Below are positions 57,966 to 64,000 of a DNA stretch of 64,000 bases, one piece after another (position 1 is the stretch's first letter; each line of letters starts with the position of its first letter). The position numbers were made by a program, and so were the translations under genes. The DNA is taken from positions 188,506,437 to 188,570,436 of the forward strand of contig JARYHS010009186.1 of the NCBI GenBank assembly GCA_031002005.1, in the 5' to 3' direction. This DNA comes from Vandiemenella viatica (taxonomy: Eukaryota > Arthropoda > Insecta > Orthoptera > Morabidae). The notes under the pieces are model-generated. The model saw nothing but the letters and a program-made list of their open reading frames with translations. It searched no databases and was not told the DNA's origin.

Positions 57966-58680
57966 GTGGTTAGCAATCTTCGTAGAATGATTACCATGTT
58001 AGTTTAGTGCGCTACGACAGAGGCGCATCTGCCACCAGATCTTTGAGATCACTCGAAATTATTATTACTATCCGTAATAATAACGTGATTACAGCGCGAT
58101 TATGGAGACTAGATGTGCTTTTTAATAATACATGCGGTATTGTAGTTTTACGGAGTCTTTGAAATTATTTGTATCAAATTCTCGTAGGTGGTGATAATAT
58201 GAATTAACTGCTCCGTCTACATTGAGAGAGACAGTTAATGTACTTTGAATCTGTTGTATTTTTTTATATTGTTATGTACGGCTTTCAAATCGTTGCCACT
58301 GAATTCCAATAACAGCGGAGGAGACCTTCGGGACGGCGAATCTGGCACAAGCGATGCGTGTACACATGGGGTTGAAATAAAGAGTTTATGTAGCGACAGT
58401 ACCCTGAAGGTACCTGAGCGGCTGTAGGCTGGGCAACCGACTGCCTATTTGGAAATAGGTGGCATACTATCACATTATATTTCCCAAGTAATACATGGTA
58501 TGGCTCTCCATGTAGAAGAATCCGGAGGATGACATAAAGGAAAAAAGGAAACTACATGGACATGACGAGGAGGGAAAGAGCCAGGGCAGAACATAGTGAT
58601 GATGATGAATTCCGACATCCTTTATTTGTCGTTTTTTTAATTACTGAAAACGTAGCACTTATCTTCATATCGGCTGGACC
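57966..58680. other. Intergenic DNA, possible decayed LINE tail
   Basis: 58270-58470 is moderately GC-rich, and 58520-58610 has GAAGAATCCGGAGGATGACA and AGTGATGATGATGA, which could be a retroelement 3' end. Not assignable. Confidence 0.3.
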
Positions 58681-59739
58681 TAGTGTTGTAAAAAAACAGT
58701 TTTTTTACTTACTTGAAAAAAAAACATAAAAAAACTGTGAAAAAAACATGTTTTTTCATAACTACTAAATTTGTAATTTTTAAGTCATTTATTGTTTAAT
58801 ATGACTGTTTTAGAGTATATACTAAATACTTATCTTAATTTTTAAATCTACTATATTTTGTTGGTTCAGTAGAAAAAAAATTACAAAAATATTGGCAACA
58901 TTAACTGAAGTTTTCTTTTACGAACGGGGACTTCCCGAAAAGGCTAGTTTGCGCGAGAAGGAATCCCCGTTCCCCATTGTTTGGATTGATACTCGCTATT
59001 TGAATTAATGCTGCCAGCCCTACAAATTTATCTGTAGACCTACGGATCTTTTTTAAAAATTTAAAAAAATAGGAATTTTAAATTTATCAACACTTTTTTG
59101 CCTCTTTTGATTACGTATTGTGCCTTCCTTATATTTGTATACTTGTTAAACTCGCAGCATATAGTGATACTGAGTCATTAAATTGTCAGTAATTATAAAT
59201 CATTTCCTTGCAACCGTTGGCGTAAACCAACGATTGAAAGAAATAAAGCTCCTATTTTGTATAAAATTAATTCATAAATTCAAACTTAAAAGAACTTAAT
59301 ACAGAACTATCGGTGCAATCTTTATGCACAATGCGTACTTTGCTCAGAATTTAAAATTGCAATCTCAAAAGCTTTTGCGTACAGTACATTCAGTAAAAGA
59401 AAATGTAATTATTTCTGAAGTTATGGATCTAGAGCAGACAGAATAAGAAACAGAAAATTCCGACCGAACTAGTGTTGGTAGTACTGATACTAGTGAATGT
59501 GGTACTGACATAGAGGATGAATAAAAAATTATGTTACCTATAGAGATAGATTTATGAATCATTATGTAAGACATTATATGATTTAAAACAGACATGTAAA
59601 ATGTAAGTTCCGTAAATAAAACTATAATTTACCAAATATATTGTTTTATGAAAAAAAAATTAGAAAAAAAAGGGTGCTAGGGTTTTTTTTCATGTTTTTT
59701 TTCACAAATCAAAAAAAAAAAAATCAATTTGCAACACTA
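58681..59739. mobile_element. hAT-superfamily non-autonomous element, 1059 bp
   Basis: Ends TAGTGTTGTAAA (left) and TTTGCAACACTA (right). Perfect 8-bp target duplication GCTGGACC at 58673-58680 and 59740-59747. Subterminal A/T tracts with ACATG and CATGT form a second inverted-repeat layer (AAAAAACATGTTTTTT near 58741). A short remnant frame (59340-59523, with ENVIISEVMDLEQ and SECGTDIEDE, one stop inside) may derive from a parental protein. Confidence 0.9.
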
Positions 59740-60028
59740 GCTGGACCATTATCAATAGTTTCTATAAATCGTTCTGTAACATAAAAATGTGTGTAATGAG
59801 ATTATGCCGAATTTTTGCCAGCTACTAGTTTTGAATAGATAAAATTAACGTGTTAATAAACGGAGGCTTACCATAGGTTCAATTTTTTTCCCGACCAAAT
59901 AGTTGTTTCTTCGTAATTATTTAGCTATGAATAATAAAATTAATATTACTGCTGAACACTACTGGAAACCTTTGCAGAAGGTCATCGTCTTAAGTAATCT
60001 AACACAATACTTAGTAGTTCTTATAAAT

Positions 60029-60980
60029 ACAATGAAGAGCCAAAGAAACTGATATAGGCATGCGTATGCAAACAAACAGATATTTAAACAATCAGAGTAC
60101 GGCGCTGCGGTCGGCAACGCCTATAGAATATCATGTCGGGTGCAGGCGTTATATCGGTTACTGGTTCTACAATGGCAGGTTATCATGATTTAAGTGAGTT
60201 TGAACGTGGTGCTATAGTCGGCGTACGAGAGATGGAACACAGCATCTCCGAGGTGGCGATGAGGTGGGGATTTTCGGGTGCGACCATTTCACGGGTGCAC
60301 CTTGAATATCGGGAATCCAGTAAAACATCAAATCTCCGACATTATTATGCAAGAACGGGACCAACGACGGCTGAAGAAAATCGTTAAATGTGACAGAAGT
60401 GCAACCCTTCCGGAAATTGCTGCGGATTTCAATGCTGGACCATCAACAAGTGTCAGCGTGCAAACCATTCAACGAAAAATCATCGATATCGGCCCACTCG
60501 TGTAGACTTGCTGAGCGCACGACACAAAGCTTTTTACACCTTGGCTGGACCCGTCAACACCGACATTGGACAGTTGATGATTGCAAACATGTTGCCTGGT
60601 CTGACCAGTCTCGTTTCCAATTGTATCGAGCGCATTGACGTGTACCGATATGGAGACAACTTCATGAATTGATGGACCCTGCATGCCAACAGGGGAGTGT
60701 TGAAACTGGTGGAGGCTCCGTAATGGTGTGGGGCGTGTGCAGTTGGAGTGACATGGGACCCCTGATACGTCTAGATACGACTCTGACAGGTGACACGTAC
60801 GTACGCATCCTGGCTGATCACCTCCATCCATTCATGTCCGTTGTGCATTCCGACGGACTTGGGCAATTCCAGCGGGACAATGCGACACCCCACACTTCCA
60901 GAATTGCTACAGAGTGGCTCCAGGAACATATCTTGCACACGATATTAGGCTGGTGCACCAGTTTCTTTGGCTCTTCAGTG
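60029..60980 (+). mobile_element. Tc1-like transposon, inactivated, 952 bp
   Basis: TA-flanked inverted repeats: CAATGAAGAGCCAAAGAAAC (left) and GTTTCTTTGGCTCTTCAGTG (right). Transposase in shifting frames on the plus strand: AGYHDLSEFERGAIVGVRE and ISEVAMRWGFS (helix-turn-helix, 60170-60270), TLPEIAADFNAG, then WSDQSRFQLY, MVWGVCSWSDMGPL, and FQRDNATPHTSR carrying the second catalytic Asp. The third catalytic residue is lost: the frame runs from EWLQEH straight into the right terminal repeat, an internal deletion. Several stops and frameshifts. Confidence 0.92.
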
Positions 60981-60984
60981 TAAT

Positions 60985-62720
60985 AGTTCCCGTTGCTACC
61001 ATTAAACATCAGCATAATGCATTTTTTCATCCTATTAAAGTGACAAGATTTGATGTATTAGCTGCTAAAACAGTAATAAGACCTTGAACTCTAAAATACT
61101 GCTGAATAGCTGTTCAAGCTAAACATTATCCCGGTTTATCCATACTAAAGAATGTAATATATGGCACCGCCGCGGAAACAAACAAAGAAACTAATACTAA
61201 TAAAAAACTAAGACATTTATATTATTCTGACGACATACAATTTACATACACCGTCTGTGGAAATACTCGTTACTGTAAATTTTTTAAAAAATATACACAA
61301 ATCATTAATTAATTATTTCTTAACATATTTTATTCCAAGTATAATTTCTTAATTTATAAAAAAATATGGTGCATCAGGGAATGACCATATGTCACAAGTT
61401 CTTATTTCTTGTTTTTAATGATCCATGAATCATTTGTTGTTGAAAAAATTATTGTTTTTTTCATTTAAAAGTATTAAAAAGTATTGTTTTCCCTCTTCCT
61501 GTGAGGTTTAAGGATCATAAAGGTTGAGTCGATGACAGCATAAATGGAATTGTCTTTGTGACTTAAATTGGGAAACCCCATAATCGAAAATTCACTAAAC
61601 GGATGACTGGAAACCGATAAACCTGGAATTAAAGATCTGAAGTCATCGTACTGATTCATCTATAGCTGATATCACTTATCACCTAAACACGCTGTTTCTG
61701 AAAGAATACATATGAACAACAACTGATCTGGTTCTTAGCGTGTTGACCTCATGTTGTTAAGGTCACTACTTCGATTCCAGCCTAGAGTATTGACCATCTA
61801 ATTTAAGAGTTGTTTACACTTCTTGTGGTTCTTATTTCATTTAATTTTGTCGGATACAAAAATCAAAACTCGTTGTTTGGTTTAAGTACAGTAAAGTTGT
61901 TTTTCAATAGAATTTATATTTCAAACTATGGGACTCAATGACGTACTCAGCTAACGTCTATTCGCCTGTTGTGATTTAGTTTCATCCGATTTAGAAAGTC
62001 AAGCCAGATCTTATCTACGAATTTTCCCTCTTTTTTAAAGACTGTTATTTCTATCTAATTTTTTCATCCTTTTTTCGTGCAGATCTCTGGAATAGCATTT
62101 CTACACCTACAAAGTAAACATTCAGTGTCACCTAAATGTGAGATTATTTATTTTTTTTTTTTCTTTTATTTTCCTCATGACTAAAACAAGTAGTTGGTGG
62201 CATATGATTAACGTTATTACTCATGTGAAATTATGTTCATGTTTTTAACACACACACCAACGTATTTATTAATTTCAAAAAATCGTTTTAATTTTATTTT
62301 TTCTCGTTTATAGAGATATATCACTGTTTAGTTGATTTCAGTTTAAATTCATTTTTCCTCGTTTGAACCTGGGATAATGTAAAATACGTTAGCGTGAAAT
62401 TTAAACAGATTAACAGTTTTAAATGTTATGCTATTAATGGTAATATTTCGTTTTCGTTGACTGTATATCTTCTTTGGTCAAATAAAGATAAATGTGTCAA
62501 ATTTTGTTTACCTATTGAACTGGCGATATCTGCTGCGAAGTATTTTGTTCTAAGGATCCATTGGCACTGTAGAAAAGAATGACCATTTGATTCAAAGAAG
62601 CTGTAGGAATTATTGATTACAGTTATTATGAAATATCTATGTGAAATCTTAGTATTTTCTGTAAGGTATGTGCTTTAAATAAATGTATTTTGTTTAGTAC
62701 TGCACAGAAGTCACTATTAT
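60985..62720. other. AT-rich intergenic DNA
   Basis: A weak tRNA-like stretch at 61724-61795 (TTAGCGTGTTGACC, then CTTCGATTCCAGCC) may be a SINE head. Otherwise nothing recognised. Confidence 0.45.
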
Positions 62721-62900
62721 TTGGGCTCCATTGCTCAAGCGGTAGTTTCACATCTGCCCGGATGACTTGAGTTTGATTCCCAATGAAATTGATTGTCTTC
62801 CCCAAAGCCGAAAGTATGAAATGGCATTACAGGGCGCCACCTCCGCAAAGTCTCCAGTATGTTGACTTGTGGACCTGATTACCAGCTTAACCATTCTTTT
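62721..62900 (+). repeat. tRNA-like SINE, unassigned family
   Basis: Head TCCATTGCTCAAGCGGTAGT and B-box-like GAGTTTGATTCCCAA, followed by a body (ACAGGGCGCCACCTCCGCAA) not shared with families A, B or C. Confidence 0.45.
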
Positions 62901-63629
62901 ATTCACCGATGTAACTACTGATATCAAGGGGTTCCAACGATCAGTGGGTGGAAAAGTGACTAATCAGAAAATGCTGGAATTCTAACTTGGTTGTACATAC
63001 ATAACAATCATTGATTAAATATTTTCTTCTCTAATGTTTCAATAACTTTTCTCAATTCATTCGTACCACACATATCACATGAATTGTGTTAAATCTCAAA
63101 ATATGGAATATAATAACATTTTTTTTTTTATTTCAGGTAAGGTGTACTCTTCTAGGGTTCGATTCTGGTAGAAGTAACTTGGGTATGTTGTAGTGCATTT
63201 AGTTTTTTATTAATTTCGTCAAACAGTGTTATTTCAGTTGACGCAATTATGATATTTTCGTCAAGAGTTAGAAAAAAACGGAAAATTGAAAAATAGTTTT
63301 ACTGTTATGTTTACTAATACGTTGCACTCCTTTCTGGCATGCATACATTATTTTATTTTGATGATGAGTATTTTAAATTTCCCAATTAATAAATAAACTA
63401 TAAACTGTTTCGTGGGCTTCCTACATATTTTTATCACTATGATTCTTGTAGATGTGAAATGAGAAAAACAGTTATTAGATATTAATAAAAATTTGGTCCA
63501 TTACTATATTGTACCTTATTTGAAATCGTACAATATTATATAGATTGAGTCTGTAGTTTTGTTACTTACCCTTATATTGAAATACAGTATTATTGAAATT
63601 GAGTCTGTAGTCTTGTTGCTTACCAGGCG
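62901..63629. other. AT-rich intergenic DNA, no gene seen
   Basis: No recognisable feature. Confidence 0.5.
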
Positions 63630-64000
63630 ACTAGAAAAGAGCAATGGTAGTGCCGGTTCAAAACGAAGGGGCGTAAACTAGGTTGACAACGAGTGGGCTA
63701 TAAAATTGTGCGAAATCAGATGAAAACTATTGGAGTTGACGAAAAAGTTATTTTATGCTTAGAGGAATTCATAAAAGGTAGAAAGCAAACAGTCAGAGTA
63801 GGAAACGCAGTATAGAAAGTAGTGGAGGCGAATATGAGAGGGATACTGGGTGTTGTGTTGGTACCACTGCTGTTCATTATTACAATAATGATTGTGTTGA
63901 TGGTTTACAGTCAGAAATTAGGTTCCTTGCACATGACATAAAGCTATATAATGGGATCAAAACGGTAGATGACTGTAACAAGCTGCAGGCTGCCCTGGAC
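63630..64000 (+). mobile_element. CR1/Jockey-like LINE, decayed copy 3, cut by the window edge
   Basis: Matches the LINE at 46405-49395 in order: GACTAGAAAAGAGCAATGGT (the DWKSAIV region), then a jump to GVDEKVILCLEEFIKGRKQ (63735-63790), VRVGNAV, PLLFII, FLAHDIKLYN in place of the catalytic FADD segment, and TVDDCNKLQ. The Asp pair is lost (AHD), and stops and indels are present. Confidence 0.85.

Overview
This is AT-rich animal genomic DNA, almost certainly from an insect. It has spliced S1A serine-protease genes of insect digestive type and many interspersed transposable elements (CR1/Jockey-like LINEs, mariner, Tc1, hAT, a Helitron-type family and tRNA-derived SINEs). There are no operons, bacterial-type genes or CRISPR arrays. 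The species cannot be fixed from the sequence alone. The window holds one intact protein-coding gene; most other long open frames are transposon remnants or chance.

Layout. 1-15.6 kb is AT-rich intergenic DNA with SINE relics, a decayed LINE (1620-2400), a mariner end (9127) and two GC-rich islands (2495-2700, 4180-4620). 15.6-18.1 kb carries a decayed LINE copy. 18208-19207 is a run of exactly 1000 N. 19.2-27 kb is a rearranged region: an inverted repeat with arms of about 1.45 kb (19208-20655 and 24712-26162), a partial tandem copy of the left arm (20744-21812), many SINEs, a minisatellite and a 225-bp direct duplication. 27.2-27.9 kb is an unidentified GC-rich block. 29.0-30.0 and 36.1-38.7 kb are Helitron-like elements containing tRNA-like modules, and 30.1-30.3 kb is a near-perfect hairpin.

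The host-gene content is a small serine-protease cluster spanning 31-56.4 kb. Gene A (minus strand, 31110-34760) looks functional: two exons, 263 residues, complete catalytic triad and zymogen site, but valine where trypsins have the specificity aspartate. Gene B (plus strand, 41451-49841) is a pseudogene: a 1.6-kb hAT element sits in its pro-segment, it has an in-frame stop, and both catalytic His and Ser are substituted; its intron holds a nearly full LINE close to the exon-2 acceptor. C (plus strand, 52730-55371) is a shattered exon 1. D (minus strand, 56114-56438) is a frameshifted exon 2. One copy has survived while its relatives decayed under transposon load.

Three hAT elements of different families, each flanked by 8-bp target duplications, can be delimited to the base (35608-35946, 41535-43120, 58681-59739). 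A mariner (53164-54263) and a Tc1 element (60029-60980) can also be delimited by their TA-flanked terminal repeats. I did not find a convincing new biological system. The best leads are the altered S1 pocket of gene A, its duplicated CRE/GATA promoter module, the Helitron/tRNA-like composite, the dsRNA-capable hairpin, and the large inverted repeat that runs into the assembly gap.
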